Positions 17,312 through 26,520 of a DNA stretch of 64,000 bases are shown piece after piece; position 1 is the first letter of the stretch, and each line of letters begins with the position of its first letter. Source of the stretch: JAAGZL01 sp050291725 (GTDB taxonomy: Bacteria; Pseudomonadota; Gammaproteobacteria; Chromatiales; Chromatiaceae); assembly GCA_050291725.1 (NCBI GenBank), contig JBNKKH010000028.1, forward strand, positions 60,304 to 124,303, written 5' to 3'. Both the position numbers and the translations under genes were made by a program. Below the pieces are notes generated by a model. That model was not told the DNA's origin and did not search any database. It was given only the letters and a program-made list of their open reading frames with translations.

Positions 17312-18148
17312 TCACTCTCCGCTTGGGGCAAATACAAAATTAATATCCCTAAATTTTTCAAATAGTCTTCCACTAGGCACCGGAAGTGGATCAGCCTTGC
17401 GCACTGCAGCCTCTGCTGAGCGATCAAAGGCGCTACTACCGCTACTTTGAACCACCTGCGCCGCTATTACACTACCACCTGCAGCGATGCGAATCCGCAA
17501 CGTACACGCCAGCCCATCTCCCACACCCATCGGACGCAACCACTCCATCTCAACAGCCTGCCCTATCTTGGCCATATAGAGTTCGATCTCTGTAGCATCA
17601 CGCTCCGCCTCCATATCGGCCTGCATCTGGGCCTCCAGCTCCTTCTGTTTACGCTTCTTCTCTTCTGCAGCCTTGCGTTTTTTTGCCTCAGCAGCCTTGC
17701 GCTTCTTCTCTGCTGCAGCCTGGCGTTTCTTCTCCTCAGCCGCTTTGCGTTTTTTCTCTTCAGCGGCCTTTCTCTTCTTTGCTTCCGCCTCCTTGCGTTT
17801 TCTCTCCTTCTCTAGCTTCAGTTTTTTCGCCTCTTCCGCCTTACGCTTCTTCTTCAGATTGGCCAGTCTTTTCTCTTCTAACTGACGTTTCTTTTGCAGA
17901 TCAGCAAGCTTTTTGGCCTCACTGATTTTTTTCTGCTTCTTGTTCTCATCTGCCAGCTTTAGTTTCTTAATCTCAGCATCCACCTTGGATGCATCAATCA
18001 CTGTAGCCTGCACCACATTTGCCTTAAACCTTTTTGGCTCTGGCTTCTCCCACCAATCCAGGCCGAAGATCATCAATAATATGATGGCCAGATGCATACC
18101 TATAGCGATAGCCGCGGCTAACGGATTGTTCTTAAGAATCTGAAACAT
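17312..18148 (-). CDS. tolA: Cell envelope integrity protein TolA
   Basis: Inner-membrane protein linking the TolQR motor to TolB/Pal. Seen: 278 aa; N-terminal membrane helix (about 11-32, AIAIGMHLAIILLMIFGL); a long Lys/Ala/Glu-rich helical domain (about 55-190) with repeats of KRKAAEEKK type; and a C-terminal globular domain with a Cys (DGLACTLRIRIAAGG) and the FDRSAEAAVRKADPLPVP block. Shorter than E. coli TolA because domain II is shorter. The Lys-rich codon runs create long false antisense frames. Confidence 0.96.
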   Translation of the reverse strand: MFQILKNNPLAAAIAIGMHLAIILLMIFGLDWWEKPEPKRFKANVVQATVIDASKVDAEIKKLKLADENKKQKKISEAKKLADLQKKRQLEEKRLANLKKKRKAEEAKKLKLEKERKRKEAEAKKRKAAEEKKRKAAEEKKRQAAAEKKRKAAEAKKRKAAEEKKRKQKELEAQMQADMEAERDATEIELYMAKIGQAVEMEWLRPMGVGDGLACTLRIRIAAGGSVIAAQVVQSSGSSAFDRSAEAAVRKADPLPVPSGRLFEKFRDINFVFAPSGE

Positions 18149-18154
18149 CTGCGC

Positions 18155-18580
18155 CTACTCTTCCGGCGTTTCCGTTATCAGACCAACATTAGGCGCTCCT
18201 GCCTGCTGTATCATCACCATCGCCTGAACCACATGACCGTAATCCACGTTGCGATCACCTCGCACCATTATGGGGGTCTTGGGCTTATATTTCAGCACTG
18301 CCGCAACCCTGGTTTGCAGCACCTCTGGTTCTACCGGGGCATTCTTGCCCTCGCCAATATCTATAAACATCTCACCTTTGGCATTGACCGACACTATGAC
18401 CGGATCATCAGCATCCGGCGGTAACGGGTTGGCATCTGCCACCGGCAGATCCACCTTCACACCCTGAGTCAACAGGGGAGCAGTAATCATAAAGATCACC
18501 AGCAGCACCAGCATCACATCGATGTAAGGCACCACGTTGATCTCGGCCATAGGGCGGCGACTGTTTTTCTGCCGACTCAT
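18155..18580 (-). CDS. tolR: Tol-Pal motor protein TolR (ExbD family)
   Basis: Proton-channel partner of TolQ. Seen: 141 aa from the ATG at 18580, which has GGAGGAG at good spacing; N-terminal membrane helix with the conserved Asp (VVPYIDVMLVLLVIFMITAP), and the periplasmic domain (VMVRGDRNVDYGHVVQAM). An upstream start at 18607 is open but lacks a ribosome site. A hairpin-forming GGCC-rich stretch lies in the 93-base tolQ-tolR spacer. Confidence 0.96.
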   Translation of the reverse strand: MSRQKNSRRPMAEINVVPYIDVMLVLLVIFMITAPLLTQGVKVDLPVADANPLPPDADDPVIVSVNAKGEMFIDIGEGKNAPVEPEVLQTRVAAVLKYKPKTPIMVRGDRNVDYGHVVQAMVMIQQAGAPNVGLITETPEE

Positions 18581-18673
18581 ACGGACTCCTCCGGAGACCA
18601 GGGCCAAACGGTCTGGGCCCTGACCCCAGGAAAACAGGTAATAATCAACCTTGGTCCTAGCCCTATGCCTTTA

Positions 18674-19345
18674 TTACACATGGGCCTGCCGCTGGAGAAT
18701 GGTAGTGAACTCATCCAGAAAATCTTCATAGCGACCATTCAGTCGCTCTACCTCATTGGAGAATTTGTTGTATCCCACCACCGCAGGGATAGCAGCAAAC
18801 AGCCCCATAGCAGTAGCAATCAAGGCCTCCGCAATGCCGGGAGCTACGAGGGAGAGTGTTGCCTGCTTTACATTTCCCAACGCCATGAACGAGTTCATAA
18901 TGCCCCAAACCGTTCCGAACAGACCGACATAGGGGCTAGTAGAACCTACTGTTGCTAGAAATGAGAGATTGGTCTCCAGGCCATCTAGCTCTCTACTCAT
19001 AGCCACGTGCATGGCGCGTCTGGCCCCTTCCACCACAGCCATGGGCTCAATATCTTTATGTTGGCGCAGACGGGTGAACTCCTGAAAACCGGAATAGAAA
19101 ATATTGGCCAGGCCGGACGAGGAGTCACTCCCTCCAACCTGATTATATAGCTCTCCCATATCACCACCGGACCAGAAGCGCTTCTCAAAGGCATCAGCTG
19201 CTTTGCGCGCCTTTTTCAACACCTTGTAACGATCAAAAATCATGGTCCAGGAGACAACCGAGGCCAACATCAAAGATGCCATAACCACCTGCACCAGGGG
19301 GCTGGCTTTGAGCACCAGATTAAAAAACGATAACTCAGCAGACAT
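18674..19345 (-). CDS. tolQ: Tol-Pal motor protein TolQ (ExbB family)
   Basis: Multi-span inner-membrane protein of the proton-driven Tol motor. Seen: 223 aa, three membrane segments (about 15-35, 130-155, 165-195), with conserved blocks FLATVGSTSPYVGLFGTVWGIM and APGIAEALIATAMGLFAAIPAVV that hold the channel Thr residues. Its first 11 bases overlap the end of ybgC, as in the usual ybgC-tolQRAB order. Confidence 0.97.
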   Translation of the reverse strand: MSAELSFFNLVLKASPLVQVVMASLMLASVVSWTMIFDRYKVLKKARKAADAFEKRFWSGGDMGELYNQVGGSDSSSGLANIFYSGFQEFTRLRQHKDIEPMAVVEGARRAMHVAMSRELDGLETNLSFLATVGSTSPYVGLFGTVWGIMNSFMALGNVKQATLSLVAPGIAEALIATAMGLFAAIPAVVGYNKFSNEVERLNGRYEDFLDEFTTILQRQAHV

Positions 19346-19754
19346 CCGGCAACTCCTTCAGGATTGATTCGGGTATGGGGCGGGGACGAAATTTCGCAGC
19401 ATCGATACTGGCTATCTGTACATTTCCGCGGCAGATTGTATTTCCATCATTTGCATTAGTTATTTCCTGCCTGAAAGTCAGGCTTACTCGCTTGCACTTA
19501 GCTAACCCCACGCGCACCTCCAACGCATCATTAAATCTGGCAGGTGAGATAAAATCTATCTCTGCCCTTCGCACAGCAAAGATAACACCTTCCTGTTCTG
19601 CCAGTTGATCTTGTTCGAACCCCAGTGTTCTGAGCCACTCTGTTCTAGCTCTCTCCATGAATTTCAGATAGTTGGCGTAGTACACCACACCACCCGAATC
19701 TGTATCTTCGTAGTAGACCCTGATTGGCCAAATAAATTCCTCAGCTGTTGTCAT
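19335..19754 (-). CDS. ybgC: Acyl-CoA thioesterase YbgC (tol-pal associated)
   Basis: Hot-dog fold thioesterase of the 4-hydroxybenzoyl-CoA thioesterase family, cytoplasmic, linked to phospholipid metabolism in other bacteria. Seen: 139 aa; catalytic motif YEDTDSGGVVYYANYLKFME near residue 15; later EVRVGLAKCKRVSLTFRQEI. First gene of the tol-pal operon and overlaps tolQ by 11 bases. Normal length. Confidence 0.95.
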   Translation of the reverse strand: MTTAEEFIWPIRVYYEDTDSGGVVYYANYLKFMERARTEWLRTLGFEQDQLAEQEGVIFAVRRAEIDFISPARFNDALEVRVGLAKCKRVSLTFRQEITNANDGNTICRGNVQIASIDAAKFRPRPIPESILKELPDVC

Positions 19755-20073
19755 TTTGTTGTAAGAAACTATTTTCCAGGTTATTGCATATTTGAACAGT
19801 GATCATTAACACGCTTTAACTATATATTGAAACGGGATAGGTATGGATTTGGGGTTAATCCATTAACCAACTTAGTCTATTCCTGATATGCCAATCATCC
19901 CCAATCTATTTAAGCGCTTATTGTCCAATAATTTTGCCTCTGCTAAAAGGCGTTGTCTGCCGATTGGGTAAGATTTATACACTATTCGGGCAAAATAACC
20001 CGTTTCAAAGACAAGTGAGGTTTAATCCAAGAGGTTTATTCAGGTTATTAAGGTAAATTAGGCTAATTTTCCG
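19755..20073. other. Intergenic region upstream of ybgC-tol-pal
   Basis: About 320 bases between the ybgC start and the ruvB stop, likely holding the tol-pal promoter. AT-rich. GGATTTGGGGTTAATCC and related short inverted matches occur near 19840-19900, but no convincing terminator, ORF or operator stands out. Confidence 0.5.
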
Positions 20074-21123
20074 CTATTCGGAAAACAGGTCTGAGGTAGC
20101 CGCTGTGCCTTGATCCGGATCTGAAGTTGGAGTTAGACCGAAGTGTAGATAAGCCGCCTTGGTGGCCACCCTACCCCTGGGGGTACGCATCAAAAAACCC
20201 TGTTGAATCAGATAAGGCTCCAGTACATCTTCAATAGTGCCCCGCTCTTCCCCAATGGCAGCAGCCAGGCTATCTACTCCTACCGGACCACCATCGAACT
20301 TTGAGATTACCGCTGAGAGCAGCTTGCGATCCATGTTGTCAAAGCCGTTGTTATCCACCTTGAGCATGCCCAATGCCTGATCTGCAATATCTTTTGCTAT
20401 GCTTCCATCACCCTTAACCTGGGCATAGTCTCGCACTCGACGTAGTAGGCGATTGGCAATGCGGGGAGTTCCGCGGGAGCGGCGGGCGATCTCTCTTGCA
20501 CCTAAGTCATCTATTGCGATATTCATAATCCCAGAGGAGCGTTTAACGATGTGAGTCAGATCATCAGTGGAGTAGAACTCCAGTCGCTGTACTATGCCGA
20601 AGCGATCCCGCAGGGGCGAAGTGAGAAGTCCGGCCCTGGTGGTAGCCCCCACTAGAGTGAAAGGCGGCAGATCCAACTTAATGGACCGTGCCGCCGGCCC
20701 CTCCCCTATCATGATATCCAGCTGAAAATCCTCCATGGCTGGATATAGCACCTCTTCCACCACTGCAGAGAGACGATGAATCTCATCCACAAACAGCACA
20801 TCATGGGGTTCAAGATTGGTCAGCAACGCTGCTAGATCTCCCGGCTTTTCCAGCACCGGACCCGATGTTTGACGCAGACCCACCCCCATCTCATTCGCAA
20901 CGATATGAGCCAGAGTTGTCTTACCCAGACCAGGTGGACCAAATATCAGCACATGGTCCAGGGCCTCCTCTCTGCCCCGAGCGGCCTGCACAAATATCTC
21001 CATCTGATCTCGTACCGCAGGCTGACCTACATAGTCGCTAAGGTTTCTGGGACGGATCACTCGATCCACGGCTGCATCATCAGAGCCGGATTCGGGAATT
21101 ATTATGGGGTCATGTCCAGTCAT
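20074..21123 (-). CDS. ruvB: Holliday junction branch migration helicase RuvB
   Basis: Hexameric AAA+ motor that drives branch migration with RuvA. Seen: 349 aa; Walker A GPPGLGKTT at 62-70; Walker B LFVDEIHRL near 114-122; sensor GATTRAGLLTSPLRDRFG; C-terminal winged helix (PYLIQQGFLMRTPRGR). Normal length with a short extra C-terminal tail. Fourteen bases after ruvA, forming ruvC-ruvA-ruvB. Confidence 0.98.
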   Translation of the reverse strand: MTGHDPIIIPESGSDDAAVDRVIRPRNLSDYVGQPAVRDQMEIFVQAARGREEALDHVLIFGPPGLGKTTLAHIVANEMGVGLRQTSGPVLEKPGDLAALLTNLEPHDVLFVDEIHRLSAVVEEVLYPAMEDFQLDIMIGEGPAARSIKLDLPPFTLVGATTRAGLLTSPLRDRFGIVQRLEFYSTDDLTHIVKRSSGIMNIAIDDLGAREIARRSRGTPRIANRLLRRVRDYAQVKGDGSIAKDIADQALGMLKVDNNGFDNMDRKLLSAVISKFDGGPVGVDSLAAAIGEERGTIEDVLEPYLIQQGFLMRTPRGRVATKAAYLHFGLTPTSDPDQGTAATSDLFSE

Positions 21124-21137
21124 TTGCTGTTATCCGC

Positions 21138-21743
21138 CTAGTTAGTCACTGCCGCTTTGAGGGAGGCGCGGATAATCTCTTCGCTGCTGAGTCCTTCGCA
21201 CTCTATGCCCCGTACCATACGGCTGGCATCATTGGCCTTATACCCCAGGGCGATCAAAGCACCCACCGCATCTGCTACCGGGCTGTGTTCAACGGCTGGC
21301 GCTGCGCCTTTGGGTCGGGCGGTAACATCACCCAGCTCCAGTTTATCTAACCGATCTTTCATCTCCACAATAAGCCGCTCTGCGGTCTTTTTTCCAATAC
21401 CGGGAAGACGTACCAGGGATGCGGTATCGCTCGCCTGCACACAGGAAGCGAACTCATCAGCGCTCATACCAGAGAGTATGGCTAAGGCCATCTTAGCACC
21501 TACGCCGCTCACCTTGAGCAGGGAGCGAAACAGGGAACGCTCTGACTCACTAGCGAACCCATACAGCACATGGGCATCATCCCGAATTGCCAGGTGGGTA
21601 AACAGGATTACCTGCTCTCCCACGGTCGGAAGATTATAGAAGGTGGACATGGGCGACTCTACGTCATAGCCCACTCCGTTAACATCTAGCAACAGGAAAG
21701 GGGGGACCTTGGAAACCAGCTCTCCGCGCAGTCGCCCAATCAT
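21138..21743 (-). CDS. ruvA: Holliday junction branch migration protein RuvA
   Basis: Tetrameric Holliday-junction-binding protein. Seen: 201 aa; N-terminal OB domain (MIGRLRGEL, NGVGYDV); two helix-hairpin-helix motifs (LLKVSGVGAKMALAIL and LVRLPGIGKKTAERLI); flexible acidic linker; and the C-terminal RuvB-binding domain (ALIALGYKANDASRMV). Its start overlaps the ruvC stop by four bases, implying coupled translation. Confidence 0.97.
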   Translation of the reverse strand: MIGRLRGELVSKVPPFLLLDVNGVGYDVESPMSTFYNLPTVGEQVILFTHLAIRDDAHVLYGFASESERSLFRSLLKVSGVGAKMALAILSGMSADEFASCVQASDTASLVRLPGIGKKTAERLIVEMKDRLDKLELGDVTARPKGAAPAVEHSPVADAVGALIALGYKANDASRMVRGIECEGLSSEEIIRASLKAAVTN

Positions 21744-22240
21744 CTCCTGCCCCCCGCCCGCAGATTAAGCAGGGTACTGTTGGAGTGGGCGTGACTTATG
21801 GCCACGGCCAGAGCGTCAGCCTGGTCTGCGCTCAGTTTCTCTTTAATTTGCAGAATCAACTTGATCATATGTTGTACCTGTTCTTTATCGGCGGCACCGG
21901 TACCAACTACCGTCTGTTTAATCATGCGGGGGGTGTACTCGGCAATGGGCAGCCCTGCCATAACCCCAGCGCAGACCGCGGCGCCCCGGGCATGCCCCAG
22001 TTTCAGGGCGGATGATGGGTTCTTGGCTACGAACACCTCCTCCACCGCCATCTCTGTGGGGGCATATTCGGCAATCACCTGGGATACCGCGCGGTATATC
22101 TCTCCCAGCCGCTGTGGCATCTCCTTCTGCTGCATGCGGATACAGCCGCTAGCAATATGTACGCTTTTGCGGCCATCGCTCTCAATCACGCCATAACCAG
22201 TTATGCGCGAGCCGGGATCTATGCCCAGTATTCTCCGCAT
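21740..22240 (-). CDS. ruvC: Crossover junction endonuclease RuvC
   Basis: Resolves Holliday junctions by paired nicking. Seen: 166 aa; catalytic Asp7 in GIDPGSRITGYGVI; Glu in VEEVFVAKN near 67; the C-terminal acidic pair in SADQADALAVAISHAH. Normal length. Eleven bases after yebC in the usual yebC-ruvCAB order. Confidence 0.97.
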   Translation of the reverse strand: MRRILGIDPGSRITGYGVIESDGRKSVHIASGCIRMQQKEMPQRLGEIYRAVSQVIAEYAPTEMAVEEVFVAKNPSSALKLGHARGAAVCAGVMAGLPIAEYTPRMIKQTVVGTGAADKEQVQHMIKLILQIKEKLSADQADALAVAISHAHSNSTLLNLRAGGRR

Positions 22241-22251
22241 GCTAGGGCCTG

Positions 22252-22998
22252 TTAACCCAGGGCTTCCATGATTTCATCAGAGATATCGGCATTGGTATAG
22301 ACCTCCTGTACATCATCCAGATCTTCCAGGGTATCTATCATCCTCATCATCTTTTCCGCCGTGTCTTGGTCCAGCTCTGTGTTGGTGGATGCAGTGAAGG
22401 TCACCTCGGCATTATCCGGCTCATGGCCTGAATCTACCATGCCATCCTTTACCGCGGCGAAATCCTCTGGAGTGGTCATCACATCTATAGAGCTGTCATC
22501 GTTGACGACTACATCATCGGCTCCGGCCTCCAGGGCTGCTTCCATGATGCTGTCCTCATCTGCTCCAGGAGCGAAGCTGATAATGCCCTGCTTATTGAAC
22601 ATATAGGCCACAGAGCCGTCGGTTCCGAGATTGCCGCCATGTTTGGTAAATGCGTGTCGCACCTCTGAAGCGGTGCGGTTACGGTTGTCGGTCATGCAAT
22701 CAACGATTACTGCGGTTCCGCCCGGGCCGTAGCCCTCGTAGCGAATCTCATCATAGTTGTCCCCATCTCCGGCGCCAGCGCCACGCTTTACAGCGCGGTC
22801 GGTGGTGTCCTTGGGTACATTGGCCGCATTGGCTTTATCCACCGCCAAACGTAGCCTGGGATTGGAGTCGATATCGCCACCACCCTCTTTCGCCGCTACC
22901 GTAACTTCCCGCAGCAGCTTGGTCCAGATCTTGCCGCGCTTTTTATCGTTGGCCGCCTTTTTATGTTTAATATTGGCCCATTTACTATGTCCAGCCAT
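22252..22998 (-). CDS. yebC: YebC/PmpR family regulatory protein
   Basis: Family knowledge: DNA-binding regulator in some bacteria, and YebC-type proteins are also linked to translation of proline stretches. Seen: 248 aa beginning MAGHSKWANIKHKKAANDKK, the YebC signature, followed by a YEGYGPGGTAVIV block and the acidic C-terminal half. Normal length. First gene of the ruv operon. Confidence 0.96.
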   Translation of the reverse strand: MAGHSKWANIKHKKAANDKKRGKIWTKLLREVTVAAKEGGGDIDSNPRLRLAVDKANAANVPKDTTDRAVKRGAGAGDGDNYDEIRYEGYGPGGTAVIVDCMTDNRNRTASEVRHAFTKHGGNLGTDGSVAYMFNKQGIISFAPGADEDSIMEAALEAGADDVVVNDDSSIDVMTTPEDFAAVKDGMVDSGHEPDNAEVTFTASTNTELDQDTAEKMMRMIDTLEDLDDVQEVYTNADISDEIMEALG

Positions 22999-23074
22999 GT
23001 AACACCCTCAAATATCTAATTAATATATCCCTGAAGTCTATCATTTTGGAGGCTTGTCCGAACACATCTTCTCT

Positions 23075-23773
23075 CTAATTTTTTGCCGGGACAGCAAAAT
23101 GACCAGAAAAACCACCGGTTTGCAGGAAGCTGATAAGCTCTGTCGCTACCGCTTTAGAAACAAGCATACCTGTATGGCTAACCGGTATCTGAGAGTAATC
23201 GCTGGCGCCTGGCAGACAGGTCTCTGCTAGAGAAACCGTACCGTCCCCAGGACCATCCATCCCTCCGACAATGTCTCCTACACCAAAACCAGATGAACCG
23301 GCAATAACCCCAAGATCGCGCCCTCCCTTCCATCCAGGAGCGCCTCCGAGCAGCCCCTGCTCTCCGCTACGGCCGATCAACCACCTGGTTACAGAGGCGC
23401 TGTTTAGTCTTGCTGCCACCCCACTACCCTGTACCGGGGAACCTAGCAGCACCACTCTACCATCGGTAAAATCTTCATATTTATCAAACAGATGCAGCAA
23501 TACAATCCCACCAAGGCTGTGGGCTACCAGGTGGATGGTCTTAGCCTTCTGCTGCTGTAAAAACTCATTCAGACGCTCTGCATTTTGCGCCGGAGTAGAA
23601 AATAGCGAGTGATAGAAGAACCGTTCTGTAGCATAACCTGCAGCGCGCAGCCTGAGTGCCAGCAGCGACATTTCCAGCCCGGTCATCCAAATACCATGCA
23701 CCAGAACCACAAGCTCTCTATTTTGCTCTATATTCGTATCACTGTTCCCATCTTTGTCGTGTTGTGGTTTCAT
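23075..23773 (-). CDS. Alpha/beta hydrolase, lipase-like (PGAP1-type)
   Basis: Probable serine esterase or lipase of unknown substrate. Seen: 232 aa; oxyanion motif VLVHGIWMTG at 23-32; nucleophile Ser86 in AHSLGG; a GDGTVSLAETCLPGA block with the acidic residue; and catalytic His in VSHTGMLVS near the C-terminus. No signal peptide. Fold and triad are those of the PGAP1/triacylglycerol lipase-like group common in Gammaproteobacteria. Divergent from the HDOD gene with 34 bases between starts. Confidence 0.87.
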   Translation of the reverse strand: MKPQHDKDGNSDTNIEQNRELVVLVHGIWMTGLEMSLLALRLRAAGYATERFFYHSLFSTPAQNAERLNEFLQQQKAKTIHLVAHSLGGIVLLHLFDKYEDFTDGRVVLLGSPVQGSGVAARLNSASVTRWLIGRSGEQGLLGGAPGWKGGRDLGVIAGSSGFGVGDIVGGMDGPGDGTVSLAETCLPGASDYSQIPVSHTGMLVSKAVATELISFLQTGGFSGHFAVPAKN

Positions 23774-23807
23774 TTGGGTCTGAGATTATTTAGGAACAAT
23801 TTTAACA

Positions 23808-25448
23808 ATGCCAATCACTCTTGAGGGTCTAGTTGCCAAATTGGCCAAACGCCCTCTCCCGGCAATGGCCGTAACAATCCAGCGGGTCAAGTATTTACAG
23901 GAAGACCCTATAACCAGCAACCAGGATCTCCAGAAGGTCATAGGCCTTGATCCCGGTTTCACTATGGATATATACCGCACCTATGGGGCATCTCAGGCCG
24001 ATAAGCGAGGACCCGCCACTGATGTGGCTCATGCTATATCTATGTTGGGGCCCTTACCAGTTAAGATTGCTGCGAAAAATCTGCCTACCCTGGATAAAAC
24101 ACTGCCGGATGCTGCCAAGTCCGGCATCTATCAGGTGTACTCCCGCGCCATCCATGCCGCTATCTACGCCAAGGCCATAGGTGAGATGCGCGGTGACAAT
24201 AATATAGATGAGATGGGGCTAGCCGCCCTGCTGCACAACTGCGGTGAAATGGCGCTCTGGGCCTATGCTGGCAAACCGATGCTGGAGATATTTAAACTGG
24301 TGCAAAAAGGGGCGGATTATGGCTCTGCAACCCATTCAGTCCTGGGCTTTAGTATGAAACAGCTAAATGCTGCTCTGGCTGAGAAATGGCATCTATCACC
24401 GCTTATCACAGAAACAACTGACCACACCTGGTTTGGAAAATCCCGTTCCATGGCGGTGCAGATCGCCTGCTCTATCGCGCGCGAATCGGCTAACGGCTGG
24501 AACTCCAGCGAGGTGGAAGATCTTATTGAACTCCTGGGTAGCTACATCCAACACAACAAGGCCAAAACCACAGCCTTCATCCACTCATTAGCGGCCCAGG
24601 CTGACCGACAACTATTCGGCCTGCCCCTGCCTGCATCCGCATTTAACATGCTACGGCAACCTCCTGTCACCATCATTACCGAGAAGAAAAAACCCAAACA
24701 AGGGACTATTGAGATAACTCCTCAGAAACGCAAGAAAAGGCCGATGCGCATCGAAATCGAACAGGTAGAAAAGAGACCAAAGAAGAAAAAAGATGTGGCC
24801 TCTTTAACCGAACTGCTCAAGCAGATGCCCAAGGAACAGAAGAGGGAGCCAAAACCAATCCAAACTAGCAAGCCAGTTAGCAAGCCAGCTGCAAAGAAGC
24901 CAGAGCCGATAAAGAGTAGCGCATCAACACCAGCCAGACATGTGCCTATAAAGAAAACAGCCGAACTGCAAGCAACAGCTCCTAAAGCCGTAGAAAAAGC
25001 TAAAGCCCCTGCAAATTGGAAACCGATCCTGGATAAATATATGCGTAAAATGCGTAATGACATTGGCCTGAAACGGATTATGTTTGCCATGGTTAGTGAT
25101 GCCAATTACGCCAAAGTTAGTGAACTAGTAGGCGCCAATGGTGATCCAGGGCTGAATAACTTCATGGTAAATATCCAGGAGGAAAACCTGTTTAAACTCC
25201 TACTATCTAAACAGCAGGGATTTTGGCTCAAAGACAGTAATAAAGAAAAATTCTTACCCATGATCCCCGAAGCATCACTAAATGCTATAGATCAAAAGGG
25301 CTTTTTCTGTATGTCTCTGTTCGTTCGCGGCAGGCCGATTGGACTAATCTATGCAGATGGTAATTTTGTGTTGAACGCTGAAAGTTATGCTGACTTCAAA
25401 CAGCTGTGCGCAGAACTCAGCCTAACCTTGGGACAAACCAAAATATGA
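23808..25448 (+). CDS. HDOD domain protein with basic linker and C-terminal GAF-like domain
   Basis: Probable signalling protein. Seen: 546 aa; N-terminal HDOD domain (about 1-260; LAKRPLPAMAVTIQRVKYL, DNNIDEMGLAALLHNCGEMALWAY); a Lys/Pro-rich low-complexity linker (about 285-400, with KKPKQG and KRPKKKKD stretches); and a C-terminal domain (about 405-546) reminiscent of the GAF-like part of other HDOD proteins. HDOD proteins lack the HD metal site and act in regulation of motility, stress or c-di-GMP signalling in known cases. The next gene starts inside its stop codon (ATGA), so both products are probably made together. Confidence 0.83.
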   Translation: MPITLEGLVAKLAKRPLPAMAVTIQRVKYLQEDPITSNQDLQKVIGLDPGFTMDIYRTYGASQADKRGPATDVAHAISMLGPLPVKIAAKNLPTLDKTLPDAAKSGIYQVYSRAIHAAIYAKAIGEMRGDNNIDEMGLAALLHNCGEMALWAYAGKPMLEIFKLVQKGADYGSATHSVLGFSMKQLNAALAEKWHLSPLITETTDHTWFGKSRSMAVQIACSIARESANGWNSSEVEDLIELLGSYIQHNKAKTTAFIHSLAAQADRQLFGLPLPASAFNMLRQPPVTIITEKKKPKQGTIEITPQKRKKRPMRIEIEQVEKRPKKKKDVASLTELLKQMPKEQKREPKPIQTSKPVSKPAAKKPEPIKSSASTPARHVPIKKTAELQATAPKAVEKAKAPANWKPILDKYMRKMRNDIGLKRIMFAMVSDANYAKVSELVGANGDPGLNNFMVNIQEENLFKLLLSKQQGFWLKDSNKEKFLPMIPEASLNAIDQKGFFCMSLFVRGRPIGLIYADGNFVLNAESYADFKQLCAELSLTLGQTKI

Positions 25449-26041
25449 GTCAAATCAGTTACCAGATAGAAGATCGCCTCTACCTCAACATCACAGACCG
25501 CTGCACTTTAGGCTGCTCCTTTTGTCCTAAAAACTGCGGAACCACACAACTACATGAATATGACCTGAGCCTGGATCATCGTCCTTCCGCACAAGAGATA
25601 ATCCAATCCATCGGCGATGTTTCTGCTTATGCTGAATTTGTATTTTGTGGCTATGGCGAACCCACTCTCCGCCTTAATGTTCTGTTGGAAGTTGCAAAAT
25701 ATATCAAACAACGAGGAGGAAAAGTCAGAGTTAATTCAGATGGGCTAGCCAACCATGTACATAAACGCAATGTACTTCCCGAATTAGCGGAATATGTGGA
25801 TTCTCTATCCATTTCCATGAACGCTCAGAACGAAGAGGTGTACAACCGCCACTGCCTGCCGGCCATGCAGGGGTCTTATGCCGCCATGTTGGATTTTCTG
25901 CGTCTAGCCCCCCAATACATAGAGAGTGTAACTGCAACAGCTCTAGATGGGCTGGATGGCGTGGATATCGCTGCATGCGAGCAGATAGCTACAAGCTATG
26001 GTGTTGCATTTAGAAAAAGAGAGTTGGGAAGAGTTGGCTAA
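25445..26041 (+). CDS. TatD-linked radical SAM protein
   Basis: Radical SAM enzyme of unknown substrate. Seen: 198 aa from the ATG at 25445, which overlaps the HDOD stop in an ATGA. Cluster motif CTLGCSFC within NITDRCTLGCSFCPKNCG, then FCGYGEPTLRL, VRVNSDGLAN, SISMNAQNEEVYNRHC and VTATALDGLDGVDI; these match the family known as TatD-linked radical SAM (TIGR04038), usually found beside or fused to tatD nucleases. No tatD gene is nearby here. A short protein lacking SPASM or other C-terminal cluster domains. Confidence 0.85.
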   Translation: MSQISYQIEDRLYLNITDRCTLGCSFCPKNCGTTQLHEYDLSLDHRPSAQEIIQSIGDVSAYAEFVFCGYGEPTLRLNVLLEVAKYIKQRGGKVRVNSDGLANHVHKRNVLPELAEYVDSLSISMNAQNEEVYNRHCLPAMQGSYAAMLDFLRLAPQYIESVTATALDGLDGVDIAACEQIATSYGVAFRKRELGRVG

Positions 26042-26070
26042 CCAGAACAGTTCAGAAAATGGTGTACAAA

Positions 26071-26514
26071 ATGAGAAACTACTTAGTAGCAGCAGCTTGG
26101 TTATTACTGCTTATACAAAATACGGCAACGGCCAATGAAGTAACTGCGGAGATTCTGATTAAAGGATCCAGCAGTTGGGATGGAGGTGAAATTGCCTATC
26201 CTCAGGGAAATGCTGAGCTAATAGTGCAAAAGATAGCCGTAACTCCAGGCGATAAAGAGATATCTCTGTCTATGCACTGCCATACCATTCCTCTGGCAGC
26301 CTATGTTACAAAAGGGAGCCTAAAAGTGGTGAAAGCCAATGGGGATGAGAAGATGTTTAAGGCTGGAGATGCCTTTATTGAAGTAATGAAGACGTGGCAT
26401 AAAGGGGTGTTTACTGAAGATGCTGAGCTTATTGTCTTCTATGCAGGCGAAAAAGATGTCCCTGTATCTACAAAAAAGGATGGGGATGCCGACCTTATCA
26501 AGCTATGCAATTAA
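26071..26514 (+). CDS. Secreted cupin-domain protein
   Basis: Probable periplasmic small-molecule- or metal-binding protein of unknown function. Seen: about 147 aa; signal peptide MRNYLVAAAWLLLLIQNTATA; then a single cupin barrel with motifs MHCHTIPLAAYVTKGSLKV and FKAGDAFIEVMKTWHKGV, where the usual metal-binding His residues are partly kept (H-x-H and a late His). No ribosome site is strong: an ATG at 26059 would add four residues. Six bases separate it from the RDD gene. Confidence 0.78.
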   Translation: MRNYLVAAAWLLLLIQNTATANEVTAEILIKGSSSWDGGEIAYPQGNAELIVQKIAVTPGDKEISLSMHCHTIPLAAYVTKGSLKVVKANGDEKMFKAGDAFIEVMKTWHKGVFTEDAELIVFYAGEKDVPVSTKKDGDADLIKLCN

Positions 26515-26520
26515 GCTCCT

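Noticed and set aside
17302..17427. Upstream extension of the tolB frame
   Set aside because: It overlaps tolA, has no signal-peptide-like start and no ribosome site; the ATG at 17301 gives a normal TolB precursor.
17447..17925. Several plus-strand frames rich in Leu, Ser and Phe opposite tolA
   Set aside because: They arise from the Lys/Ala/Glu codon runs of the TolA helical domain and are not independent genes.
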